Shown here: in pieces, positions 6,282 through 6,625 of the stretch | How the letters are laid out: every line of letters starts with the position of its first letter | Position numbering within the stretch: the first letter of the stretch is position 1 | Assembly: GCA_029558215.1 (NCBI GenBank) | Contig: JAKQFZ010000828.1 | Location: forward strand, 1-6,625 | Source of the DNA: Candidatus Omnitrophota bacterium | GTDB taxonomy: Bacteria > Hinthialibacterota > Hinthialibacteria > JAKQFZ01 | Length of the DNA stretch: 6,625 bases | Direction: 5' to 3' | Notes under the pieces: generated by a model | Told to the model about the DNA's origin: nothing | The model's database searches: none | Seen by the model: the letters and a program-made list of their open reading frames with translations, nothing else | Program-made: the position numbers and the translations under genes

Positions 6282-6625
6282 CTACTTCTCGATTCCGAGC
6301 GCTTTCTTCTGCATTCCAATCAGCGTCCGAATGCCGGAACCGGCCAGATCGAGCATCTGATCCAATTGCTCTCGCGAGAATGAATGGGACTCCCCGGTTC
6401 CCTGAACCTCGACGAACTCGCCTTTCTCGGTCATGATGACATTCATGTCGATCTCGGCCTCGGAGTCTTCTCGATAATCCATATCGAGAACAACCTGATC
6501 CTTGAAGATGCCTACGCTGACACCGGCAACCAGATACGGCAATGGCCACTGGGTGATTACCCCTGCCTGCTTGAAAATGCTGAGGGCGTCATACAAGGCA
6601 ACTGAGGCTCCCGTTACCGACGCGG
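6282..6625 (-). CDS. rph: Ribonuclease PH, C-terminal half (partial)
   Basis: RNase PH is a cytoplasmic phosphorolytic 3'-to-5' exoribonuclease that trims the 3' ends of tRNA precursors, releasing nucleoside diphosphates. It works as a ring of six subunits. About 113 of the usual roughly 240 residues are visible; the N-terminal part, with the phosphate-binding arginines, lies beyond the right edge. The visible sequence reads through the family signature: ASVTGASVALYDAL, then VAGVSVGIFKDQVVLDMDY with its conserved acidic residues, then EDSEAEIDMNVIMT, GEFVEVQGTGE and FSREQLDQMLDLA. The stop is TAG at 6284-6282. The TTG at 6596 that could look like a start is the Leu of VALYDAL, inside the gene. 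It converges on the large enzyme gene and is probably a housekeeping neighbour unrelated to it. Confidence 0.95.
   Translation of the reverse strand, partial: ASVTGASVALYDALSIFKQAGVITQWPLPYLVAGVSVGIFKDQVVLDMDYREDSEAEIDMNVIMTEKGEFVEVQGTGESHSFSREQLDQMLDLAGSGIRTLIGMQKKALGIEK

Noticed and set aside
6239..6605. Plus-strand open frames at the right end
   Set aside because: They are antisense to the clearly recognisable RNase PH coding sequence.

Overview
The window comes from a bacterial chromosome of moderate GC content. It carries three complete or near-complete transcription units plus one gene cut by each edge. A secreted Thr-Pro repeat protein, a GAF/HD-GYP regulator and a large secreted polysaccharide-degrading enzyme together suggest a Gram-negative polysaccharide degrader, perhaps from a poorly cultured lineage (Sumerlaeota-like or PVC-like). 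That assignment is inference, because no ribosomal marker is present.

Layout from left to right. Bases 1-320, minus strand: the start of a gene for an exported protein whose mature part begins with a long (TDTP/TETP/TPTVTDTP)n repeat; it runs off the left edge. Bases 321-654: a gene-free stretch holding that gene's promoter, with a perfect TTGACA -35 box and a near-perfect palindrome over the -10 region. Bases 655-2211, minus strand: a cytoplasmic GAF plus HD-GYP protein with all the expected metal-ligand motifs, so a likely cyclic-di-GMP phosphodiesterase. Bases 2212-2507: a divergent control region. Bases 2508-6203, plus strand: a 1231-residue exported protein that joins a GH42-like (beta-galactosidase type) catalytic module to a C-terminal module resembling family 2 pectate lyases. 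Bases 6204-6281: a short gap between convergent genes. Bases 6282-6625, minus strand: the C-terminal half of RNase PH (rph), cut by the right edge.

The most notable item is the large enzyme. A GH42-type side-chain glycosidase fused to a PL2-type backbone lyase would suit pectin, where galactan side chains decorate a uronic-acid backbone. The regulator and the repeat protein may be unrelated to it. No mobile element, CRISPR array, tRNA or rRNA was seen.
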